The translations under genes were made by a program, and so were the position numbers. DNA of 64,000 nt from Hirudo medicinalis (lineage: Eukaryota > Annelida > Clitellata > Hirudinida > Hirudinidae): positions 46,657 through 110,656 of the forward strand of contig MPNW01000703.1 of assembly GCA_011800805.1 (NCBI GenBank). Direction: 5' to 3'. Position 1 is the first letter of the stretch; each line of letters begins with the position of its first letter. Positions 14,101-24,262 of this stretch are shown one piece after another. The notes below the pieces were generated by a model. It was not told the origin of the DNA. It saw only the letters and a program-made list of their open reading frames with translations, and did no database searches.

Positions 14101-17100
14101 TTTCCACTCGAAAACATTCCTTCTCTGTTTCTATTATGAGACTCAAATTTTCCACTTATGGGTCAATAATTTTCGCGGAAGTGCTGCCAGGTATTTAAAC
14201 AGGATGCAATTAACAATATTTTACAAAATTTTATCATGAAGAAATTGTTTTGTTTTTTTTTTGCAATCATCCTGACGACAGTCATATAATTGTTCAATTC
14301 AAATAATTCTCACCGGTGGCCCAGGAGGACCTGGTGTAAGCAGGAATTCATTGTCACCCTATGAAAAGAAAACATGCGCTAAATAAAACAATTTAACGGT
14401 TGTCGACGTCGAAAAAATTATTTTCTACACAATTCTGACTTTGAGCGCCAACTTTATCACCTTCAATTTCAATTGAATTTAACAAATCTACTCAGTTGAG
14501 CAAGAAGGCGATTAAGTTACAAAAGTTAATGTAGCAAGTGCCCATCTTTCATGTGAAACTTTAGATGCAGTCTTTTAGTATCAAATTAATTTTACTTAAA
14601 CCTTTTGTCAAATTAAAAAAATTCCTTTTTTTTAATTGTGGATTAAGACAATTTATAGGAAAACAATCGTATAACTGAATTTATTGAGCCTTACTTTGGC
14701 TCCCTTTTCACCCTTTATTGATTTTCCTGGAGGACCTGAGAACATTAAATAGTCACAGTGACATCTAAAAGAATGCTTCAAATAGGTTATTACAGACAAT
14801 AAGTTCTTTTACCATCTTAAATCATGTCTCGGAGACGATAATATATAACGAATTCTCTTTGCTGCTGTAACAAATGCACTTTGCTATTTTTTTAAGAGAT
14901 TTGTAAAACGTTGTGTTAAAATGTAATATCATCAATATTTATTTACGATGACTGAGTTCTAATAAAGAAGCATTCAATCCGTAAAACATTGTGAGTTTGT
15001 TGCTTCGGATTATTCTACAAATGCAAGTTTTAAGGAAGGAAACAAATTGCAGAGTTATAAATAAATGCAGCATAGGTATGCTTAATCATCTAAGATGTCG
15101 AATTATTGGGTTTGTTTTGATAGGCAGTAAGCCAACGCTCTATATTTAGAACATCGAAATTCATGCAACTTTGCCTGGAGCTGCAACAAAGTGCTTCCAA
15201 TATTTTTATATTATAACTGCATCTAATTACCCTTGTGTCAAAAATAATTTACACTAATGTAAAACTAGCATTACAAATTTTTAAAATATTCATAAAAAAC
15301 GGTTCCTGGTTTCTAATATCGAATAATTTCATGAACCGAAACATAATTTCAGTTGTTTTAAGGAGGGCCAAACTTTCGAAGGTTGACAGCCTCCTCACCC
15401 CACCATAAGACATTCGATTGGCGTGCCTATTCCGATACATAAGGCACTCAAAAGATAAAAAATAAACATAAAAATACATGGAATTAAAAGAGCATATTAC
15501 TGGCACTTCTTGGTATTGAACATTAAAATGAGGAGAAAATGTTTATAACGAATTTATGATGATTAATTGGAAAATATGTTGTGAATTGTTCACGATGGAA
15601 TTGTGCAAATTTGTGGAATGTCTTAATGAACATAAAGCAGTTACTCAAAATAAAATTGTTGGTAAGTGTGTTGGTAACTTAGTCCGAAGAAGTTGATAAT
15701 CTAACAACCTAATAAGCTTTCAAAGTATTTGTTGTTGTAACTGAAACTATGATGTATATTACATGCTAAACAGCCCTCAAATCCGCCATGGCTTCCTGAT
15801 CCCAGCATCGTATCTGGGTCGACGAAAATCATTAACTAGTTAACTTCTTGGCTTTGCACAGTTTTTTTTTTGTTATGCCATGTCTCCACTGAGGACATCA
15901 AATCATTCTCACTGACAGTCTCTAATAATTCAATGATATGAACACGTTTTTCAAGCCCCTTCTGATTAGGAATTGCAGAAATAAAGGAATTGTTTTTTTT
16001 CCAGTTCATAGAAGTCATCAGTCTAGACATGTCATAATGACAAGGTTTAAAAAGCTGTAGCTGGAACATGCCTTTCCTGAATTTTCTAGAAACTTATTTG
16101 TTACTTTTCCTGCTTGTCAGTTGTGGTTGTCTTCGGTGATGCAAATTAACATTATTTCATTGTACATTGAAAGAATGCAGGAGATGTTTGTAATCCTCAT
16201 TGATTTATCAACGTTCACCAATATGGGTATATGACGACATCGTTTAGTCATTTGTCGACATCAATCAAACTGCGAAATGTTTGTTCTCTCATGAAGTCAT
16301 TACTCAATTTAAATTTTTATATTTCACTTTTTTCCATTACCTAGTCTTTAATCAATTTTTGCAATAAATCGGCAAGCCATTTGCATGCGATAAATGCGAG
16401 CAACTCATGTTATTGTGGTTGTTGTTGAACTCACAAACTGGCAAATAATGTCTATTAAAGTGATGCAGGGTTAAAGTTATGGCAAAAGATGGAAAGCATG
16501 CCCGCAATGCCACCCACTGAGTAGTAACACCTGGCAAAAATTAACCCGGATGCTTCTTGGAGGTAATAAAAATAATAATAATAAAACTTGAGATTCCTTA
16601 GAAAGTTCTTTCGCAAGATCACCATTCTAAAGGAAGTTTCAGATTCCCAAAAATCACTGAAGCTGTACGTTAACCACGTTTTAATTAAAATTAGCAATTA
16701 AAATGCAACGGTGAACTAATTATCTCGCATCTTTTATTTGGATTTATTTCTTTGTTTTGAATTGAATTTACGAAAATAAAGTACGTAAATTACAAAAATT
16801 TTAAGTACGTAATCTCATTGCTTCCCATCACAGTTCGTAAATTTTAATTTTAGGGATACATCTATGCATAGTGAGCTCGATTTGATTTCATCACCAAATA
16901 AACCTTTCAACTTAACTTGGAAACAACGGAGCAGGAAATAAAATTTAATAAGGAAAATAAAAAATAAATTGGGTCAAGAACAAATATCATTCAATAATTT
17001 GCTTTAAATTCTTCAAAGTGGTGAAATCATTTCAACCTATTGCTTGTTTATCGAAGGAGTAATTAAAACATTTTTAAATTTGTAAAAAAATCTAAAACAA

Positions 17101-19947
17101 ATAATTTCCTATCATTTTATAGGAATACTTATCAATTATTGAATAAATATAGAATATATAATTATAAATAAATATTGAAATGTTGTTTATTCATAACCTC
17201 GGATGTTGGAGTCTCAGAGTTCTACTTGATAACAATCGATTAAATCAATCAGCTGGGCTCAGGAAGAATGATTACGACGCTGTCAACGGAATTTTTAATT
17301 CCGTTTTTTAGCTGCGTCCATTATATTCAAAGACGATTTCTAAATATTTGTTATTGCAGAGTTCAAGGGGTGAAATTGATAGGTTGGATTCCATCATGCA
17401 CGACTTTGAACGTTATAAGAGGAAATAAAACACGTGGTCCACCATTGAAGCCCTATTTTCATTGTCAGCATTTAGTGGCATGCCATCATCGGTCAGAATG
17501 AGATACGTCAGTGGATTGAATAATTAACACACAACCCACCTGGAAGACACGAACATTGGTGAAGTTCTCTCGAGATTCTTTTGATCGATGATGACGGTGA
17601 TGATGACTGGGAAAGCTTAAAAATTACATTTTGATTCTGAGTACTTGCATATTATGATATTGTGATACTTGTTTAATAAATGATATGCTATTTATAATAT
17701 CTTATTTTAGTATTTAAATTAAAATGCCAATTATAAAATTTGATTTAATAGTTTAAAAATATTAAACATGTTTAATAATAATAATAATAATAATAAGAAG
17801 AAAATAAAAAAATATATAATTTTATATATATAATATATAATATATTATAAAATTTATAATTTCATAAATATAAAATAAATAAAAATATTATTTTCACGAT
17901 CGAGTCTTAGAAATCTTTATAGAAATGATTCGCTCATTGCAATGTTTTAGCATCATCACCATCACCACCATTATCATCATCGTTATCATTATCATTATCT
18001 GAAAAAGCATCATTAAAATGCTGCCAACCCAAAAATCAGCACTAAAAGTAATTTGAAATAAAAGTCGTTTGACTTTGAGAACCAATTCACCTTGAGAACT
18101 TGAAGTGCAAAAAATGGAAACAAATGCAACACCATCGCCTTCGTCGTCATCATCATTCATCATCTCTGCATGTCTCACTTCATACATTTACGACCGGAAT
18201 TATTTACATCTCCTCTAGGGAGAATGATTGAATGAAAGGAAGGAGGAGTGAATGATTCGAAGTGGATATGTTACTAGCTGTTTTATTCGAATTAAAGATA
18301 TTAATTACAATAATAATATATTTAATCGGTGTCTGTCGCTTCAGGGGAGTGATTTCATGAAATAGTAATTGTATTTCTCTTTACAAAGCTCCCACAAAGC
18401 AAGTACATCTCACAGACAGAAGTATCAAAGCAACACGCAGGAAGCAGCATTTTGAGCTCCATAAACTTTTGATCACGGTGAGATCCAATTTCTGGATTCG
18501 TACGATAATCGGTAATAAACGATTGAATTCAAATATTATAACCTTGTTGTGAGACATTTTCATCGTCATGATTTGATTGGACGATGTGAGAGCATAAGTT
18601 CGTTCACAAAGGCAATTCCACAGTTTCGAAATTTATAAGAATTTAATTTATTTAGTAAAATTACAAAATTCTCGACTTCCATTAACTTACAAAAAGATGA
18701 GCTTCACTTTTCATCTAATGGATCGAAGGATTCTTTCACACGACCGAAGATGAAAGGAAAGAGAAGTGGATCAGTTTTAGAATAAATTTTAAAGCCGTCC
18801 TCACGCCTTGGGAAAATTTCAACGACGAAGGTGATGGAGAATCCTTGGAATAGATTCTAAGCCTGAGGATTGTAATAATTAGAAGCAGAAAATATTTTTC
18901 TGCCAGCGATGCGATTTGCCTTCGAAGATGATGTTTTGCTTCATCATTTCGCTTTCAATTTTGATTTTGACCACTGCAAAGTGTTTTATTATTTACGCCG
19001 TTTAAGTTCTCGTGTCATCACTCGCAGAACAACGCCATTCTTTTTGTTGTCAAAGTAAGATAAGAGGTAATCGCCGCACAAATGGTAAATGTTTGTCATG
19101 AAGAATCGTAGTTTGACATCATAATATGGCAATGAAGGGCGAATATCGCTTATTTAAGAATAAAACAGCGCCAGATGGTGTCATATTTCCAAAGTACTCA
19201 ATGAACCAACTTTACATTAAGTTTTCTTCCCGGTTACGTACAATGAATCACAGTGAAGCATTTTGCTTTTGTTTTATGTAGTGGCTGCTAAATATAATCT
19301 GAACTTCTAAATGTCGAGTTGCTGCTTTCAAGATTCAAGATTGCGGCCCGTCGAAGTGGCACGGAAAAAAATTACAATAACTTTTAATATAAAAATAAGT
19401 TTTTAAACTTAAGTAAATATAAATATTATTATTTAATTAACCATTAATACTAATGATACTATTTTAATATTTATTTTTGAGATTTGAGGCTTTAAATTTA
19501 AAAATTAACTTTTTACAAAACCCGCTCGTTTTCATGCATGAACTTTACGTTTCAAAAACCAATTGCAGCTCGTATTCATTTGGATGTCCTTGTGTCATAA
19601 ATTATTAAGTTTTTCTTAAACTGCCAATTGTAACTAAGTATATATCAAGCTGTAAGAAAGCATTGAACACTTGCCTCATCAACATGTCCCTTTGTAGCTC
19701 TGATTTCTCTTTTTAGTTCTGAGAAATCTCTCTGCAGACATGAAAGTTCTTGCTGAGTCTTTGAGAGTCGGAAGTGAATATTAATAGAAGCAGCAAGTAG
19801 GAGAACGAATGTCGAAAAGAGGACGAGATAAAATATGAGCAGATTCAACTTTAATGGCATGATAAACGGACACGACTTTTCAACTTTGGGTTGCTCGTTT
19901 TTAATTCTTAGGAATCCTTGGGACACATTGACTTCGGAGAGAGACAT
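2170..19947 (-). CDS. MACIT-type transmembrane collagen (type XIII/XXIII/XXV-like)
   Basis: Predicted type II membrane collagen; the family forms cell-surface homotrimers in adhesion and matrix contacts. Start ATG is at 19945-19947. Residues about 30-55 form one membrane helix ([20 protein letters not shown]). A coiled coil then precedes Gly-X-Y repeats. The C-terminus carries the clade signature [18 protein letters not shown]. Exons: 19671-19947, 14695-14735, 14314-14358, 13781-13816, 13562-13597, 13334-13378, 11471-11533, 11246-11407, 10914-11180, 10032-10151, 9107-9178, 8942-9040, 8802-8864, 7929-8018, 7692-7724, 7580-7606, 7445-7480, 7304-7348, 6040-6084, 4780-4851, 3232-3267, 2464-2517, 2170-2349. 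All collagen exons from 14358 down are phase 0, most start with a full Gly codon, and many are multiples of 9 bp. The listed exons sum to 1944 nt, about 647 aa. Exon 1 and the 14735 exon are phase-compatible, but an exon in the 5-kb intron between them may have been missed. Cysteines in AKCGPC (exon 11246-11407) flank a non-collagenous break. Confidence 0.88.
2990..3125 (-). repeat. Degenerate SINE-like tail in a collagen intron
   Basis: Contains 'gtgttcgcagcc' followed by 'ctatataaatgg' and 'ggcgctatatgaatgg'. These match the conserved blocks of the SINE family at 12826, 23415 and 24515 in antisense orientation. The copy is strongly diverged. Confidence 0.3.
3676..3845 (+). mobile_element. 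3' end of a LINE with a terminal stem-loop
   Basis: The plus strand encodes the last 40 or so residues of a LINE reverse transcriptase ORF. It contains [14 protein letters not shown] and [14 protein letters not shown] followed by a stop. The W-N-x-L core and the terminal 'F+..L.KF' pattern are widespread at the C-terminus of CR1/RTE/pol-like LINEs. It is followed by a short 3' UTR with a perfect 8-bp stem (GTGGTTTA/TAAACCAC, 3809-3845). A longer second copy lies at 60545-60750 on the opposite strand, and a tail-only copy at 21300-21385. It sits in a collagen intron. Confidence 0.7.
3863..4235 (+). mobile_element. C-terminal zinc-knuckle region of a second LINE type
   Basis: Translation gives [15 protein letters not shown], then [17 protein letters not shown]. 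After one frameshift it gives [17 protein letters not shown]. This matches the C-terminus of pol-like LINEs, where 'LP...NL..W' precedes a C-x2-C-x7-8-H-x4-C knuckle. Here the knuckle is split by the frameshift (KCGF | [14 protein letters not shown]). A stop follows the WSNV segment. It is a different element from the LINE end just upstream, and is inactive. Confidence 0.65.
5700..5940. repeat. AT-only minisatellite, 29-bp period
   Basis: Nearly pure A/T with regular C interruptions. Successive 'tatact' blocks are exactly 29 bp apart through at least four repeats. It lies in the collagen intron between the exons at 4780-4851 and 6040-6084, about 100 bp before the latter. Confidence 0.8.
12415..12750 (-). 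mobile_element. Tc1/mariner transposase relic (C-terminal part)
   Basis: A 97-codon minus-strand frame (12419-12712) ends with [20 protein letters not shown] and PIVNVWRTL. The 'W...SPDLNPI.N.W' block is the catalytic-Asp segment of Tc1-like DDE transposases. The N-terminal half is missing or scrambled and I see no terminal inverted repeats. It is a dead insertion in the collagen intron between 11533 and 13334. Confidence 0.7.
12826..12965 (-). repeat. SINE family copy
   Basis: Shares blocks with the copies at 23415 and 24515: 'gagcgacggtaaa', 'ggcaacagtcg', 'gtgttcgcaaccca', then 'gacggcgctatataaatgg'. Orientation was set by copies that carry a tRNA-like head (29770 and 36675), which places this one on the minus strand. 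Length here is about 140 bp. Confidence 0.6.
13105..13262 (+). repeat. tRNA-derived SINE-like element
   Basis: Contains a good pol III B box, GGTTTCGAACCCC, within 13150-13175. About 80 bp later comes 'ggtgctacataaatata', the block shared with the other SINE copies. An A box is only weakly visible in front. A (TAC)n run lies just upstream at 13072-13092. Confidence 0.45.
14740..19670. other. Long first intron of the collagen gene, no further exon recognised
   Basis: About 5 kb. It holds low-complexity stretches (A/T-only near 17770-17880, CAT/ATG-rich near 17940-18000) and a diverged repeat tail 'gatacataaggcactcaaaagat' (15434 region) shared with 13945 and 24648. Minus-strand frames at 15249-15506, 15836-16069 and 17894-18187 show no collagen repeats or recognisable domain. 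A small missed exon cannot be excluded. Confidence 0.5.
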
Positions 19948-20630
19948 TTTACTTAAATAAACCGGTTTAATTGCTTAACATATAATAAAGCAGAATACAG
20001 GCTTAGATTTCCTTTTCTTGGCAAAACATAATTTTGAGATTGGCTCCAAACTTTGCAAAAGCGCCTGCCTCTGCCTTCCCGCTGATAAACTTGAGCAAGG
20101 CTTGTGATGCATGAGAATTTATAAGAAGCATACGGGCGCATTGTGCTGAACAAATTGAGCTGATTTTTGCAATTGTCCAACATTAAATGTGCTAAAATAA
20201 TCCTAATTAAAGTTTGATTAGTCGATTCTATTTATCTGCTTTTAAGCATTGGTAACTGTTTCTTCTCAAACAAAGGAAAACAGATGTGTCATAAATTCCA
20301 TTGATTTATTTATTACTTTAAAGCTCCGTCTGAACGTTGTCTTTGCAATAGGCTTGAGAAGCAAGTTGGTTCTATTAACTGCTAATGTGCAATAACTAAC
20401 TGAGTGGCTATTCAATTAACTGCACTTCCACTAAGGCCAGCTGCGACTCTTAACGATTTATTGGTCTTTTAAGTTTTTTGTTGACCAGGTGAAGAATCAT
20501 TTATTTATTCGACAATAAATGTTAAATAGTTAAATATTAAATAAATATTTAAAATTGTTAAATATAGTTTATTTGCCAAAACCACTCTTTTAGGCTTTAA
20601 CGCAGTTATACAAGATATATATTCATATTA
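19948..20630. other. Upstream region of the collagen gene
   Basis: Holds the 5' untranslated and promoter region for the minus-strand collagen gene. I see no clear TATA or initiator that would fix the start site. The minus-strand frame 19953-20183 has no recognisable domain. Confidence 0.35.
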
Positions 20631-20631
20631 T

Positions 20632-21115
20632 TGTTGTAACCTTGGCGATAAAACATTAATCAATTTTCGTAATTAAGTTTATATTGATTATGTTTATATT
20701 GTTAAATATAGAATCAGTTTTAGGCGACAACATGACAATCATATTGACAACATGACAGATAATCATATTCACAACATGACAATCATATTGACAACATGAC
20801 AATCATATTGACAACATGACAGATAATCATATTCACAACATGACAATCATATTGACAACATGACAATCATATTGACAACATGACAATCATATTGACAACA
20901 TGACAATCATATTGACAACATGACAATCATATTGACAACATGACAATCATATTGACAACATGACAATCATATTGACAACATGACAATCATATTGACAACA
21001 TGACAATCATATTGACAACATGACAGATAATCATATTCAGCAAGTTCAAATAATCAAGTGATCGTTACTCAATAACTAGCAACAGGGATAAAACCAACAA
21101 TAATTTCGGCATACA
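20632..21115 (+). mobile_element. LTR-like repeat copy A, split by a minisatellite
   Basis: Begins TGTTGTAACC and continues 'gataaaacattaat', 'gtaattaagttta'. After the minisatellite it resumes with 'caagtgatcgttac', 'gcaataacta'-like sequence and 'cggcatacatt'. The same blocks, in the same order, occur at 32233-32632 and 32721-32966 without the minisatellite. The TG start and the TTACA end of copy B suggest solo LTRs or a small LTR-only (TRIM-like) family. No internal coding region was seen. Confidence 0.5.
20728..21039. repeat. 20-bp minisatellite, 15 units
   Basis: Unit 'caacatgacaatcatattga'. The array has twelve 20-bp units and three 24-bp variants carrying 'gacagataatcatattca'. Variants are at the second, fifth and last positions, and the 20-mers between them are essentially identical, which implies recent expansion. 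It lies wholly inside LTR-like copy A. Confidence 0.92.
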
Positions 21116-21299
21116 TTGAGACTCTATCAAATTCCTATGCATTAACAATAAATGCTTCTTGTTTAATATTTTGAAATCTTTGCAAAAATTTAAATTTAAA
21201 CCGTAATTAATTTTGAATAATTGAATAATAAATCTTTCAATAATATTTTGAAAGATAATATTTTGAGAAAGCAGACACACTTATTTAAATCGTCCATAG

Positions 21300-21385
21300 A
21301 CATATACATTTAATGTAACATTAATTTGTAGTGGTTTAAGTAGACTAATGTCTGTGATAAACCACTCACATTTAAACACGCATCA
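21300..21385 (-). mobile_element. LINE 3' tail with stem-loop
   Basis: Tail-only copy of the LINE at 3676 and 60545. The 8-bp stem GTGGTTTA/TAAACCAC (21331-21365) and the loop sequence CACAGACATTAG are retained. No coding sequence remains, consistent with 5' truncation. Confidence 0.55.
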
Positions 21386-22261
21386 CTGAATATCACGTTT
21401 AAGCCGAAGAAGTTAACATCATAATGCAACTGAGGATTCGGGAAAAAATAAATATAATAAATTTATTAAGTGTTAAAAGCCGCATGTTCCGTAACGGCAG
21501 GTTAGTTTAAATATTTGATGGTTTGCAATGCAGGACCATCTCCAGAGAAACATGCCATTTGGAGGCTCTGATGGAGCACTCACAACAATAATCGAGAAGC
21601 AAATGAGTAAACCTCGAGGATAGTTATGCCTGCTAAGAAGTCATCAATAGATCAATCTAATTCCCACAATTTCTAAGATCAACATACTTATAAGTTTACA
21701 ATTGTTTAGAAATTGACATCAAGACTGCATATGCCATTCAAAAGAAGATTGATGCTATATAAAGCTGAAATATAGTCTAACATTGTGAATTAGTCCTGCA
21801 ACCTTACACCCGCACCTTCGATAATGAATTCTTTATGTAATTAGAACAGTGTGGTTGTCGAGATTATTCTGGAATTTCGAAGCCAAGTTTTTCTTATGTG
21901 CTTCAAAAATGCTGTCTGCAGAATGTGATGTGATAAAACGTTGTTTTCTAAATTAAGCGATTATTCGTGATATGAGCTTTGCCAATAAGACGATGATTTC
22001 TGAAAACACAAGATAAGATTAATATTCATTTTTATTTCCTTCTGGCGCCGCAGCACATCTGCATCAGATAAAAAACATCGCAGGTGCGAAGACAAGCATC
22101 CTTCACATAACACACGTATTTTGAAAGTAAACTGTCGCTTTCTTAAGCACATACAAACCTCAGATTTATTTTGATAAATTTCGATTCTCATTTGGCAATG
22201 TTTCAAAATAGAGAATTCGATAACATCATCTTTACGAAGAGCGGAAGAATAAATATAAATC

Positions 22262-22304
22262 AGCTATTATATATATATTATATTATATATATTAAATTAT
22301 ATGT

Positions 22305-22340
<36 letters not shown>
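22262..22340. repeat. (TA)n simple repeat
   Basis: Alternating TA tract with a few interruptions, intergenic between the collagen and cotransporter genes. Confidence 0.9.
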
Positions 22341-22341
<1 letters not shown>

Positions 22342-22669
22342 GAAGACACTCAAATATATGCGCTAATATATTTTTTCGAATTTTAATCTTCCCATTCCAA
22401 AGTTGTTCCTTTTATGAAAGTATCTCTGCCAGTTTTTAGTCCGAAATATTGATATTTATTGGTAGCTCAACGAGGTCAAACTTTTCAATATTTTAAATTT
22501 TTGCTAAAATTGGATTTTTTTTTGGTAAAATTTCCATCAACAAACTAAAATGAATTGCTGATTAAGCATTTTTAGAATTCTATTACATATCTGTGTCATT
22601 AATATTCTTAGGTGCTTATGTCAGCAAAGTAATTTTGTTGTACGTTGTATTGACAAAAGAAAACATTGT

Positions 22670-23395
22670 TGCGTCGCTGTGAAACTGTCAGGCAGTGTAG
22701 ACATTTTAGCAGCCTTCATCATAAAGTTGATACAGTCAATCACTGTCTTCTTAAGAAGAGTAATTCAGGTAATTATAACATTGGTTAATGGTTATTCAAT
22801 ATCCATAAATTGTCCAAAATTGCCAAATGGAACTGGAAAGGCAGAAGCGACTGCAGTGCTTAATCTCATTCATTCTCATACAGATGAGCTGTCATCTCTC
22901 GGCCAATTCAAACATTGGTAATGGTGGTCGAAGGCCTAGTTTCATCTCCATATGCTTCATCTTCTCCACAGAATGATCTGCTGCCACTCCGTGATTTAGA
23001 AAGCTTCAAGAAAACAAATGAAGCTGTATGCTGCAATTAAGTCATTCTCTGAACACTTGAGTGAAGTACCTAGTCGGTTTCTTTGACTCGGAAGTGTCAC
23101 CTGAGATGAAGTCAGCCGTGGATGTAGCACTTGACAAGATAACAACAGATCATCTTTGACGCATTGCCTTCAAGTCCATATTACCACAGAAGCAGCTGTC
23201 TGACTTCATATCACAACATACCAGGCTGCTTTTCACATCATTGGATGTACCACAACATTTCCTGACCATCAGTCCTGATATGTGGGACAATGACAATGTT
23301 TACATTGTTGGTCAACAGAAAGTGAGACATTCAAAAGTCATCAACGACGTAGCCGAGAGAAGAGTGGCCTTAATTCAACAGTTCTAACAATTCAA
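22670..23395 (+). pseudogene. Probable transposon-derived relic, family not certain
   Basis: Frames are broken by stops, but the end reads LSDFISQHTRLLFTSLDVP, then KVINDVAERRVALIQQF. The 'V+ND.AERGVALI..F' block recurs in uncharacterised repeat-encoded proteins of cnidarians and other invertebrates as I remember them, which suggests a mobile-element protein. An 80-codon open frame (22679-22921) precedes it without a recognisable domain. I cannot name the family without a search. Confidence 0.4.
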
Positions 23396-23414
23396 GAATA
23401 ACAATAATAATAAT

Positions 23415-23610
23415 AAGTGAATTTGTATAGAGCCATAAGCGTAAGCTTCAAGGGCGCTAAAACCATAGCGTCGTCTCCCAGAGGCGCTTTGTTGTGGTGC
23501 AAGCTGGGTTGCGAACAAAACACGTAACGACTGTTGCTTTTACCGTCGCTCGCAGAAATCAAACCTTCTGAGCCAACTTGCACCCCGAGAGGAACAGAAA
23601 CAGTTCTAAA
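23415..23610 (+). repeat. SINE family copy
   Basis: Contains 'gaatttgtatagagcc', 'gtgcaagctgggttgcgaac', 'cgactgttgcttttaccgtcgctc' and 'ccttctgagc'. It is the reverse complement of the blocks at 12826, and shares the terminal 'ctctgagc' block with the copy at 61640. An (AAT)n run precedes it at 23400. Confidence 0.6.
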
Positions 23611-24262
23611 CACATCCTAACAAGTCCACCCTTATTGCTGCAGCAACAGAATCAATAAGAAACACAGACACCATATTTGCAGACATACCAGACAAATAAC
23701 AGACATCATGACATTTTAAGTAAATGTGTTTTACTTATACTAACGTCTTTGACTGTATTAAAGTGATTGTTTTGAACCGTTGATTATTTTTGAAATAATT
23801 GTTGGTAAACTACTAATTATATAAAACTTTGTGTTGAGCCACCATTAAATATTAAAAGAATACATCAAAATTGTGCAAGACTTTCTTTTTTTATATTACT
23901 AACACGTTTGGGGATGGGAACTGAAATTTAAAAAAAATAATTTTGAGTGGCTAATATATATATTTTATTTATTCTTATTTATTTATTTCAAATAAGGTAA
24001 AAGAGCTGTTAATCACTTACTTAAGCGACCGAATAGCAAATTTTGCGCAAAAAAAAGGCCATCCCAACCAATTAGATTGAAATTCGTAAAATTAATTTAA
24101 GGCACATGGCCCCATCCCTTCCTTTTGAATTAAATATTATCAAGAACAACTGGCAACGATTTTTTCAAAATCAACTTGATTATCTTGCTCAAAGTTTTTA
24201 TATTGCAATCAAAATTTATAAACTTTAATTTGACAAATTAACGCTCGTTGTCCCAATCTGAT

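Noticed and set aside
17940..18187. Minus-strand Asp/Met-rich frame (17894-18187)
   Set aside because: Composition arises from CAT/ATC simple repeats; no conserved feature.
20728..21039. CRISPR-like array
   Set aside because: Units are contiguous without unique spacers and the window is clearly animal genomic DNA. It is a minisatellite.
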